From assembly GCF_905171775.1 (NCBI RefSeq), contig NC_053494.1, positions 156,666,456 through 156,730,455 on the forward strand: DNA of 64,000 nucleotides, given 5' to 3'. Under the pieces are notes generated by a model. That model was given only the letters and a program-made list of their open reading frames with translations. It did not search any database and was not told where the DNA came from. Source of the DNA: Rana temporaria (Eukaryota; Chordata; Amphibia; Anura; Ranidae). A program made the translations under genes and the position numbers. Below, one piece after another: positions 55,102 to 64,000 of the stretch; position 1 is the stretch's first letter; each line of letters starts with the position of its first letter.

Positions 55102-56060
55102 GTAAGCAGGGTGTTCTCTTGCACGTTCCTCCTTCGTGGGCTTTGGGTGCTAAATACGAGACAGAGGTCTGGAACGATGTGTGTGTTCAACTATGCCAAG
55201 TTCTAGTCATCTGTAGCATAGAATCCTGGAGTATCCTGAGTGTATCATGGAGCGTCTTACCTGGGCTCATTAATATATGTCACTATTTGTTGTATTATAG
55301 TGCATTATAATTATTATAGGAGTTATTTCTTATGATCTATATGATCACTTAGGATGCTCTAGTTTCTTTAAACAGTGTATGGCTATAGTAGGGAATTTAG
55401 ATTGTAAGCTCATCTAGGGCAAGAGCCCATGTAAATGGATGTATCCCCTCTGTAAATGTAAAATTGAAAAATTAAGGTTTTATTTATTTTTTGTTGCATG
55501 ATTTAATGGGATGTACAAACATGCCAGGTGATTAATCCGATATGCAGAAGTATCTCTTCTTTCCATAAGGGGACAGGATCGCTCAGCTGGAGACACGCTT
55601 CAACTGAGTACAAGGAAGTGACATATAAGTAACAGTTGTAAACTGATTTTTTTAATTTTTGTAAAATGATGTGTCTGGAATATATGCTGTCATTAATAGA
55701 AATAAAGGGGTTCCCTGAGACTTTTAAGATACAACCATATACAATTCCTTAAAAATATGCTGGCATTAGATTAGGCTGAAATGGCAAAGTATTTAAAACT
55801 ACAGTTAAATCAAAATAAAGAATATTAGAAACTGCACTTTTTTATTTTTTTAATCTTTTATTTTTAATAATTAATTTTTGTATTGAATTTTTCATTTTTA
55901 TTGAATTTTTCATTTTTATTGATTTTTTTAAATCTTTTAAAAGCATTTTGTTGGTCTTACAGCATAATTGTATTGTTTGACTATATACTAATAATATTAC
56001 ACAGCAGGTAGTGCAAAAAAAATGTGAAAAACAAATTCAGTAAACCACCGCAGCCAATCA
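55102..56060. other. Intron sequence; small LINE 3' UTR fragment
   Basis: GATTGTAAGCTCATCTAGGG at 55401-55420 resembles the 3' UTR of frog L2/CR1-group LINEs. The rest is AT-rich and unrecognised. Confidence 0.45.
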
Positions 56061-56300
56061 GAAAATACCTCCTGCCCGATGTAACATCATTATATTGAAA
56101 CGGAATTGGTTGCTGCATTTTATTCATCAACACATGGCATATGGTTTTTCTGTCACATTTAAATGCTTGTCAGAATCAATTTATTTATTAACAAGCGGCA
56201 TGGATTAACAGTCTTAATAGTGTTGATTAACCTGCAATATACCTCCATCATGCTGAACATTTCTGCTGTTGATCATAAGCCTTGATTAGCGATGGGAATT
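56061..56300. other. Candidate conserved non-coding element
   Basis: Repeat-free, ATTA-rich (GCATGGATTAACAGTC, GTTGATTAACCTGC, CTTGATTAGCGATGGG). No coding frame. Conservation not tested. Confidence 0.33.
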
Positions 56301-56544
56301 AAGGCATAACTCTAAGCAACCACCTAAATACAGAGTTGAAACGGGTAGATGTGGGATGATTTATGATTTGCACATTGCTATAGCTGAATTACCAAAAAAA
56401 AGCTATAAATACAGTGAACCGGTATATAGGTAAACAACTTAGCAAGTCATTCTTTTCATTCAGTCCTGTGATCCAAATACCATGACAGTGTCATGGCAAA
56501 ACCCTAACTTTCCTTTCACTCATTAGGTCACTGACCCTCCCCAG

Positions 56545-57493
56545 CCTGCTGATGTAAACCCAAAATTTCATATTCCTGATATGCGTATGTTGTACCATGT
56601 ATTTGTATGATAAACGATCCTATTCCCTTAGTATTGCTTCCTTTGTGCGAAATCCCTTGTGTTTCTTCCTTCTTCCCTGTCAAAAACTGACCACACTAGA
56701 CATGAGAGCGAAGTGTTGTCAGTTTTCTGGCTCTGCTGGGAGCTCAGCCTGCTCCCCATCAAAGATCAGAGTTGTCCTGACACCCTCAACCCTGCACAGC
56801 CATTCACTGGGAATCTCAGTGTGCTGCTGTTTCTCCTCCCCCAGCTTTCTGAGCTCCTTATGCAGCTGAGAACAGGGGGTATGTGATCACTTTTTATGAT
56901 TCTTTTTTTATAGCTGTACACAAATGTTTTGCATTTCAGTTTTATTTTAAAGTGGAGGTTCACCCAAAAACTCAATTTTTAACATTAGATTGAGGCTCGT
57001 TTTGTGAAGGGGAATCGGGTGTTTTTTTTTAAATCGAAGCAGTACTTACCGTTTTAGAGATAGATCTTCTCCGCCGCTTCCGGGTATGGGCTGCGGGACT
57101 GGGCGTTCCTATTTGATTGACAGGCTTCCGACGGTCGCATACAGCGCGTCACGATTTTCCGAAAGTAGCCGAACGTCGGTGCGCAGACGCCGTATAGAGC
57201 CGCACCAACGTTCGGCTTCTTTCGGCTACTCGTGACGCGATGTATGCGACCGTCAGAAGCCTGTTGGAAGTCTGTCAATCAAATAGGAAGGCCCAGTCCC
57301 TAAGACCATACCCGGAAGCGGTGGAGAAGATCGCTCTCTAAAACGGTAAGTACTGCTTCGATTTAAAAAAAAAACACCCGATTCCCCTTCACAAAACGAG
57401 CATCAATCTAATGTTAAAAATAGTTTTTCGGGTGAACTCCTGCTTTAAACTGAATGGGTTGGTTGTTTTACAAAGTGATGGTTTACATGCATT
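56545..57493. mobile_element. TTAA-type element (first of three copies), split by a TTAA hairpin element
   Basis: TTTCATATTCCTGATATG, TTGTACCATGTATTTGTATG, GGGAGCTCAGCCTG and GAACAGGGGG blocks are shared with the 57.66 and 63.13 kb copies. The host resumes after 57448 with CTGAATGGGTTGGTTG and ends at a TTAA (57494-57497). Confidence 0.75.
56950..57443. mobile_element. TTAA-flanked hairpin element inserted in the 56.5 kb repeat
   Basis: Ends AGTGGAGGTTCACCC and GGGTGAACTCCTGCT lie in duplicated TTTAAA. The arms pair over most of their length (AGTACTTACCGTTTTAGAGA and its inverse), with GCGTCACGATTTTC/GGCTACTCGTGACGC near the tip. Confidence 0.88.
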
Positions 57494-57639
57494 TTAATAA
57501 AGGAGTATCACAAGACTGAGGGGAACATGACCGTGCTTTCTCTGCTCTCTCCTGCCAACCTGTCAGCAAGTTCTCTGTCTTGAACAGTTAGCACTGTTCA
57601 GTAATGTTGAGCCTGATTGGCTCAATATGCTGCCCCTCC

Positions 57640-58105
57640 CTTTCCCAGTCTGAGTCCTGCCATGCAGGTCATTCCTGATATGTGCCTGCTGTACCATATA
57701 CTTGTATGAGAAAGTATCCCGCTCTCTTTGTATTGCTTCCCTTGTGGGAAATCCCTGGTGTTCCTGCCAGTCCCTCTGCTTTCTTGTTAAAGACTGACCA
57801 CATTAAGGAGGAGAACACACCATGGTCAGTTCTCTAGCTATACTGGGAACTCAGCCTGTTCTCCTCCAATGATCAGACATGTCCTGACATGCACTACACA
57901 GCCATTCACTGGCAAGCTCAGTGTGCTGCTGCTTCTCCTCCCCAGCTCTTATACAGCTGAGAACAGAGGGAATGGTATTGCTTATAAAAAAGGCAAAAAA
58001 AAGCTATTTCTAATGTTTTTTTTATGTCTATACAAAAATGTTTTGTGTTTCATTTCTATTTTAAACCGAATGGGTTGTTTTACAAGTTGATTGTTTACAA
58101 TCACT
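57640..58105. mobile_element. Second copy of the 56.5 kb element family
   Basis: ATATGTGCCTGCTGTACCAT, GGGAACTCAGCCTG and GAATGGGTTGTTTTACA are shared with the other two copies; right TTAA at 58106-58109. Confidence 0.78.
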
Positions 58106-58109
58106 TTAA

Positions 58110-58245
58110 GAATACAATTTTTTTTTGGTTTGGAAACTGGATTAATCTATTTGGAGTTCAGCTCCAATAGATGAACTAGGCATTTGTATCAGGAGTAGAA
58201 CTCTTGGTGCAGTTGTTTTCCAATAGCTTAGATATTTGGAACCTA
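58110..58245. other. Spacer, nothing recognised
   Basis: Short unique stretch. Confidence 0.4.
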
Positions 58246-58248
58246 TAA

Positions 58249-58620
58249 AGCCGCGTACACACGATCAGTCCATTCGATGAGAACGGTCTGATCGACCGTT
58301 TTCATTGGTTAACCGATGAAGCTGACTGGTGGTCCGTCGCGCCTACACACCATCGGTTAAAAAAACGATTGTGTCAGAACGCGGTGACGTAAAACACAAC
58401 GACGTGCTGAAAAAAACGAAGTTCAATGCTTCCAAGCATGCGTCGACTTGATTCTGAGCATGCGTGGATTTTTAACTGATGGTTGTGCCTACTAACGATC
58501 GGTTTTGACCTATCGGTTAGGAATCCATCGGTTAAATTTAAAGCAAGTTGGCTTTTTTTTAACCGATGGTTAAATAACCTATGGGGCCCACACACGATCG
58601 GTTTTGACCGATAAAAACGG
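58249..58620. mobile_element. Harbinger-like MITE, right end lost
   Basis: Left end AGCCGCGTACACACGATC. It is the reverse of the 5872-6291 copy (GGGGCCCACACACGATCGG near 58580) and stops before the expected terminal 50 bp, where the next MITE begins. Confidence 0.82.
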
Positions 58621-59235
58621 TTTCTCGGTGGTCAAAAGACGGCCGGGAAACCAGACGGGAAAACCGAGAACCGTCTCAGTCAGTTTTCCCCGTGTACACA
58701 CGGCCAGTTTTCCCGACAGGAAAACTGCCTGAAGCCTCGTACACACGACCGAGAAACTCGACGGGTCGAAACACATCGTTTTGCTCGTCGAGTTCCTTGT
58801 TAGGCTGTTGAGGATCTCGGCGAGCAAAATTTCCCCATTCCCGTCGAGGAAAAAGATGACATGCTCTCTTTTTGGCTCGAAGAGATCCTCAACAGTTTCC
58901 TCGTCGAAAAGTGTACACACGACCGGTTTCCTCGGCAAAAAAAAAAAATAGCAAGTTTCTTGCTGTTTTTTTCCGAGAAACTCGGTCGTGTGTACGAGGC
59001 CTGAGAGCTTTGGTCTTGAAAACCGGCCGTATGTATGCTCCAGAGCACCATAGGAAAACTACGGGGAAAAAAACGCTGCAATTTGCGACGAGAAAAAAGA
59101 GAACAAGTTATAATTTTTTTCCCACAGTTTTTCTGTCGGAAAAACTGTTGGGGAGCATACACACGGCCGGTTTTCTCGACCAAAAGAAAACTGGACAGTT
59201 TTCCTGTCGGGAAAACCGGTCTTGTGTACGAGGCA
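58621..59235. mobile_element. MITE with GGAAAACCGG arms, interrupted by another MITE
   Basis: GTGTACACACGGCCAGTTTT and GACAGGAAAACTG at 58691-58729, and the matching GACAGTTTTCCTGTCGGG and CTTGTGTACGAGGCA at 59195-59235, with TTA following (59236-59238). 58733-59001 is a later insertion. Confidence 0.78.
58733..59001. mobile_element. Palindromic MITE nested in the previous one, TGA duplication
   Basis: TGA at 58730-58732 and 59002-59004 flanks AGCCTCGTACACACGACCG and CGGTCGTGTGTACGAGGCC. Family of 2480-2722 and 4620-4891. Confidence 0.88.
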
Positions 59236-59238
59236 TTA

Positions 59239-59890
59239 GACTACTATTCCTTAGACTTGTTTCTTTTACTAGATAAAATTTCTTGACAAACTTTTTTTTT
59301 TTATCTGTTCAAGTCTCCCTTGGCTTATGCTAATGCCGGTTTTATTTATGCTAATTGCGCTAATGAGACAGGTGTTTAATGGCAGGCGTCAGCTAAACAT
59401 CGGATACAGTATTGATTTGAATATCACAGAAGATTCTAGACTTTCCATGTGTTGCCTGTAGATGCCCAGCTTGGCTTTTATTCCGACGGCATCAGAAGCA
59501 AACCAATTGTGTTAGCCAATCTGTCAGGTCCCAGAGCCACTATCTCGTTCTCAGCCACTGTGTGCTTTTGAAAGCATGAAATTAGTTTTATACTCAGCAC
59601 ATGGTTTCTGGTTTAACTTCTTTTTTTATGGTAATGGTCAGTTTATGGTTCAGCGAAAGGATTAGATGCTGCTGTAGCTGATAGCATACTGCAAAGGTGT
59701 ATCGAAGGGATTAAGAAATAGTAATTATTCTTCAGACAGCACACTGCTGGTCCCATTAGAAATGTGAACTTTTGTTTTCTGACCCATTACATACCCTTGG
59801 ATGGTACTAATAAATGGAAAACACTCACGGATGTAGCTTAGAAATGATCGCTTTGGCTATTCTGCCAAAGAGGATTTAGCTGTGAGGTTC
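59239..59890. other. Repeat-free stretch, candidate conserved non-coding element
   Basis: GGCTTATGCTAATGCCGG, TTTATGCTAATTGCGCTAAT and GAGACAGGTGTTTAATGG at 59310-59390 are dense homeodomain-like motifs, followed by about 350 balanced, repeat-free bases. Confidence 0.38.
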
Positions 59891-59893
59891 TAA

Positions 59894-60273
59894 AGTGCAT
59901 GTAAATCCTGAAAATCAAGTCTTATTTGCTCCACTTTGGTCTGGTAAATATATGATTGAAACTATTTTTAATACGTTTAATAAAGTACCTGTTGCCAGGA
60001 ATCCAATCAGCTGAAAACTTCTTGTTCTCTTTGCCCGTGCTACACTGTTGTCTCCATGTTGTGGAGAAAAGAAAGAGGGGGTGTTCTGTAGTTCTTTAGA
60101 TGATAGGGTGACAATGCCACTTATCTATAGATACCGAACAGTGAATGAGTGTTGTCACCCTAAAACGAGAAGTATGTTACTGGCAGTATATCTAGGTAAA
60201 ATATAGAATAAAATCCTGAGAAAAAGGAAACGAATGAAGACACAACATCTAAGGACTTGGGTTTTGATACACT
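59894..60273. repeat. Probable TTAA-type repeat fragment
   Basis: AAAGTGCATGTAAATCC near the left and GGGTTTTGATACACTTTAA at the right look like degenerate inverted ends. Confidence 0.45.
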
Positions 60274-60277
60274 TTAA

Positions 60278-61047
60278 AGTGGTTGTAAACCCTAATGCCG
60301 CGTACACACGGTCGGAATTTCCAATAACAAATGTTCGATGTGAGCTTGTTGTCGGAAAATCCGACCGTGTGTAGGCTCCATCGGACATTTGCTGTCGGAA
60401 TTTCCGTCAACAAATGTTTGAGAGCTGGTTCTCAATTTTTCCGACGCACAAAAATCCTACGCATGCTCAGAATTAATTTGACGCATGCTCGGAATCATTG
60501 AACTTCATTTTTCTCGGCTCGTCGTAGTGTTGTACGTGACCGCATTCTTGACGTTCGGGAATTTCCAACAATAGTTGCGTGACCGTGTGTATGCAAGACA
60601 AGTTTGAGCAAACTATCTGTCAGAAAAAAATAAACAGTTTTGATGTCGGAATGTCCGATCGTGTGTACGCGGCATAACAGACCACTTTTCACTACAGGTA
60701 AGTCTATAATAAGGCTTACCTGTAACTACCGTGGATATCCCCTGTATCAGCATGTGCCGAAACATGCGCACTGAAGCAACGGCTCGTTTGCGCCGTTGCT
60801 TCAGCTGATGTGCTGTTACCGGTGGCTCCAACGCATGCACGGGAGTGATGTCATCGGGGCTCTGGCCAATCACAGCGCTGGAGCCTGGGATACCTGGAAA
60901 TAACTCTGGGAGACGTGTGTCGGGACCCCTGTGGGGGCTTCAATCTAAGGTAAGTGTTTCATAATGAGCTTGTTTGCTATGCATACTAGCTCATTATGTC
61001 TTTGTCTTGCAGGTTTTTTTTTTTTTTTTCGTGGGTTTACATCCACT
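60278..61047. mobile_element. TTAA-flanked element hosting a Harbinger-like MITE
   Basis: TTAA at 60274-60277 and 61048-61051. Ends AGTGGTTGTAAACCC and GTGGGTTTACATCCACT are inverted. The MITE at 60296-60674 sits 18 bp inside the left end. Confidence 0.88.
60296..60674. mobile_element. Harbinger-like MITE, TAA duplication
   Basis: TAA at 60293-60295 and 60675-60677. Ends TGCCGCGTACACACGGTCGG and CGATCGTGTGTACGCGGCA. Confidence 0.9.
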
Positions 61048-61051
61048 TTAA

Positions 61052-61280
61052 TGCTGTATAGAGAGCAGACAATAAAATGTACGAAGGGTGGTCCTAGATG
61101 GGCAGATTTCACTGAGAAGGACATTTGATGAGTGATTTCTACATGCATTAACCTAAATAGTTGCGTCTCTGGGACTCACCATTGGATTGTAATCTCTGTT
61201 TAACCCTTGTATGAAACAGCTTACAGTGAAAATGTAAAATAAATGATTTTTGTGTTAATAAACTGTATTCCCAGGCAGGC
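61052..61280. other. Spacer, nothing recognised
   Basis: Short unique stretch. Confidence 0.4.
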
Positions 61281-61283
61281 TTA

Positions 61284-61671
61284 TGCCCTGTACACACGAT
61301 TGTTTTTTCCGTCGGAATAAACTCCAACGGGTTTTTCCGACGGAATTCCGCTCAAGCTGTCTTGCATACACACGGACACACCAAATTCTGACCGTCAAAA
61401 ACGCGGTAACGTGCAACACTACGATGAGCCTATAAAAATTAAGTTCAATGCTTCAGAGCATGTGTTGAATTTTTTCCGAGCATGAGTGTGTTTTTTCCTC
61501 AGTCGGAATTCCATACAGACGAACGGAATTTCCGATTGAAATATTTTTCATCGGAAAAAAAAGAAAACATGTTCTCTTTCTAACTCCGTCGGAATTTCCA
61601 AAGGAAAAAGTCAGATGGGGCATACACACGGTTGGAATATCCGATAGAATTCAGACCGTGTGTACACGACA
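61284..61671. mobile_element. Harbinger-like MITE, TTA duplication
   Basis: TTA at 61281-61283 and 61672-61674. Ends TGCCCTGTACACACGATTG and ACCGTGTGTACACGACA. The interior GTCGGAATTCC arms match the 45052 and 60296 copies. Confidence 0.88.
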
Positions 61672-61700
61672 TTAGAGGAAGCCCTATGAAGCAGTAACAC

Positions 61701-62074
61701 TATAGCTCCCAACTGTCCCTGATATTGAGGGACTGTCCCTAATTCAGAACAAACTCGCTCTGTCCCTCTTTCCTCCTCATTTGTCTCTCATTTTGGTGTG
61801 ATCTATACAGTTGTATATAAAGTGCACTACTTATCTGTTAAAAAGTGTTTTCCAGCGCTAAACCTTTCATCTAATTTCTAAATTTTTGCATTTGTAGATT
61901 CCAGTAGCCACTATGAAGCAATAGAAGTGGTAAAAAAAAGGCACCTGTGGGTTTAAGCAATCATTTTTTTGTACAATTCTCCTTTAGGGTGGGCGTGACA
62001 AGGGGTGTGTCCTATGCCTACATATATTTACTAATAGGTGTTCCTTATTCCCATCTCAGAAAGTTGGGAGGTAT
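61701..62074 (+). mobile_element. hAT-like element, TAGCTCCCAACTGTCC start
   Basis: Same family as 31802-32153 in the opposite direction. Ends TATAGCTCCCAACTGTCC and AAGTTGGGAGGTAT. No clear target duplication here. Confidence 0.75.
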
Positions 62075-62328
62075 GGTGATGGGATAAGTTTGGATTCTCA
62101 TTAGGTTCAAGATAATTGTAACACGTATGATGTGATTGTATTTTACTATAATATTCTATGTGACCACCTTGAAAATCTTGAAATCCTTTAGGTAAAAACA
62201 CTATTGGATTTTTATTTCTGTTGTGCTATTGTAAAACAGATAAGAAAATTAATTTTTTGGAAATGATTGCAACATTATGAATGTGCAAAAAGAAATAGTT
62301 TATTTTTGTGGCATTACATACTGGTCAG
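62075..62328. other. AT-rich spacer, nothing recognised
   Basis: No repeat ends or exons. Confidence 0.4.
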
Positions 62329-62332
62329 TTAA

Positions 62333-63129
62333 CCCCCCTGGCTCGGGGTGGAATTTCAGAACCAAAAGCGGTAACCCCGAGCTAGACTCGGGATCGCCTC
62401 GCAGCATCCACAGGCATGGCTTACTTACCTTGTCCCTGGATCTTGCAAAGCCTCTCCGCTGTGTGATCGAGCGGTGTCCTGTGTGCTGCCGAGCTCCGTT
62501 CCCTGCGACGTTACGACGCACGGGGGCGGAGATCGGTGCCAAATTCAAAAAAGTAAATAAACACATTACATAAGGTATACTGTAATCTTATAGATTACAG
62601 TACTGTATGTAAAAAAATACACACCCCCTTTGTCCCTAGTGGTCTGCCCAGTGTCCTGCATGCACTTTTATATAATAAAAAACTGTTCTTTCTGCCTGGA
62701 AACTGGAGATTGTCCATAACAACCAAAAAGTGTCCCTTTATGTCAAAAGTGGTTTTAGACCAGCTAGAAAACAGCGATAATAAATTATAATCACTTGCAG
62801 AATTGTGCGATAGCGATTTGTGGGGAAATTCGTCATCAACAAAATAAAAGTAATGACAGCGACAATTCTGCAACTGATTACATTATTGAATTATAATTAT
62901 ATTATTTTTTTTTAATAATTATTTATAGTTATTTATTATATTATAATTTATGATTTTGTTTTTAAAAAATGTCTATACCCGGGATGTCTAATAGACTCTT
63001 GTTTGGACAGATTTAAGTGAGTTATTCCTAAGAATTGCAGGCCTACAATGTAAAACGCCAAATTTCCATGCAAAATAATGGTACCGCTTTTAGCACCTAA
63101 AACCAGAAGGAATCATACCGCCAGGGAGG
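62333..63129. mobile_element. TTAA-flanked element, CCCCCCTGGC ends
   Basis: TTAA at 62329-62332 and 63130-63133. Ends CCCCCCTGGC and GCCAGGGAGG are inverted. GCTCGGGGTGG, GTAACCCCGAGC and ACCAGAAGGAATCATACC are recurring blocks that I associate with ranid repeats. The open frame of about 98 codons is antisense-symmetric and not a gene. Confidence 0.85.
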
Positions 63130-63133
63130 TTAA

Positions 63134-63504
63134 AGAATATGTTACCCCAACATTTCATATTCCTCACATATAGCTGTTGTACCATGTACTTGTATTAAGA
63201 AGTATCCAGTTCTCTTTATATTCTCTCATTTGTGTGATATACCTGGTGATCCTGCTAGACATGAGAGCACATCCATCCCAGTATGCTGGGTGCTCAGCCT
63301 GTTTGTCCCCCAATGGTCAGACTTGTGCTGACACATGCCCCCACCCCCCCCCCCCCCTTTCACAGCTATGCTATACACTGTGAGGATAAGTGTGCTGATG
63401 TTTCTCCACTCCACCTCTCTGAGCACATTCTGCAGCTGAGAGCAGAGATTATTTATATTTTTAACTGAATGGGTTGTTTTACATGGTAAGGGTTCACATT
63501 TTCT
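63134..63504. mobile_element. Third copy of the 56.5 kb element family
   Basis: TTAA at 63130-63133 (shared with the previous element) and 63505-63508. Blocks TTTCATATTCCTCACATATA, GGGTGCTCAGCCTG and GAATGGGTTGTTTTACATGG. Confidence 0.82.
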
Positions 63505-63639
63505 TTAAGCTATAATGGCACATGGCGCATTTTCTGTACCTATGATAGAGTTTGTGGCAAAAATAGATATAATGAAAGCCATGTATGGTCAGATTTGGGT
63601 CTTGAATAACAGCATTACTAGAAGAAACAATGTAATTAA

Positions 63640-63840
63640 CTGATCAGTCATAACATTTTAACCACCCACCATAACCCGTTAAGGCATGGAATCCACTAGA
63701 CTTCTGATGGTATGCTGTAGTGCCTGGCACCAAGCCATCAGTAGCAGATTATTTAGGTCCTATATGGATCAGACTTATTTTCTAGAACACCCCACAGATT
63801 CTGGATTAGATTGAGATCTGGAGAATTGGGAGGACAAGTC
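63640..63840 (-). mobile_element. Tc1-like transposon fragment with altered catalytic Glu
   Basis: CTGATCAGTCATAACATTTT is the terminal repeat. The minus strand reads PPNSPDLNLIQNLWGVLE at about 63780-63835, the D34E region of a Tc1-like transposase with the usual Glu replaced by Gln. The rest is missing. Confidence 0.88.
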
Positions 63841-64000
63841 AACAGAAAAAAAAAGTAGAAGGGTTAAAGGGTTTTATAGGTATCACTATATTCCCAAGTT
63901 GGAAAGAGAAGTGCTCACAAATGTATTACAAATTCACATTTTATTTGGACAAATATAACAAATCATGATAAAAACATTGCAGAGTATGTGCATCCCATAT
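63841..64000. other. Unrecognised sequence at the window end
   Basis: Possibly a retroelement tail; nothing diagnostic. Confidence 0.3.

Noticed and set aside
58579..59276. Overlapping frames of 119-134 codons on both strands
   Set aside because: They cross stacked palindromic MITEs; the antisense similarity is due to the inverted repeats.
62277..62573. 98-codon frame
   Set aside because: It overlaps the left half of a TTAA-flanked element with an equally long antisense frame.
1..64000. tRNA, rRNA or known small RNA genes
   Set aside because: I saw no cloverleaf with A and B boxes and no rRNA-like block by eye; a covariance search was not possible.

Overview
The window is vertebrate nuclear DNA, almost certainly from a frog and probably a ranid (true frog). 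The evidence is one spliced vertebrate ZNF385-family exon, no dense coding, and a high load of short non-autonomous DNA transposons. That host call is an inference: the ranid assignment rests on my familiarity with several of the repeat families, not on a search.

Host gene content is very low. The one secure coding exon is at 18423-18725 (+). It encodes about 100 residues with one matrin/U1-type C2H2 finger of the ZNF385 family; znf385d is the best guess. A second, weaker candidate is a short alternative first exon ending at 55101 (+), coding for eight residues plus one base and ending in the same splice phase as the 18725 donor. If both are right, the window covers more than 36 kb of one znf385 intron holding an internal promoter. 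Several repeat-free stretches (13.1, 15.6, 27.3, 36.9, 44.5, 56.1 and 59.3 kb) read like conserved intronic non-coding DNA.

Most of the rest is transposable elements. I separated them by terminal inverted repeats and target-site duplications (TSDs): (1) several families flanked by TTAA (piggyBac- or Kolobok-like), including ones ending AGYGGRGNTYCACCC, ones ending CCACTTAAG, and a CCTCCCTGGC family; (2) long-palindrome MITEs with GTACACACG ends and 3-bp TTA/TAA/TCA/TGA TSDs (Harbinger-like); (3) hAT-like elements with exact 8-bp TSDs; (4) TA-flanked Tc1/mariner pieces, two of them with recognisable transposase ends and one short C-terminal fragment; (5) two L2/CR1-group LINE remnants; (6) Penelope-like fragments and tails; (7) foldback elements starting with TTCACAC-type ends.

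Nesting is common and can be ordered in time. A TTAA element sits inside the last codons of a LINE (33.5-35.8 kb), TTAA elements carry Harbinger-like or foldback MITEs inside (60.3 and 53.0 kb), and three Harbinger-like MITEs are stacked at 58.2-59.2 kb. Four DNA elements from at least three families carry internal minisatellites (3.5, 28.4, 34.7 and 51.7 kb). These arrays create long but meaningless open frames. I found no bacterial-type genes, CRISPR array, rRNA or tRNA gene, and no evidence of a new multi-gene system.
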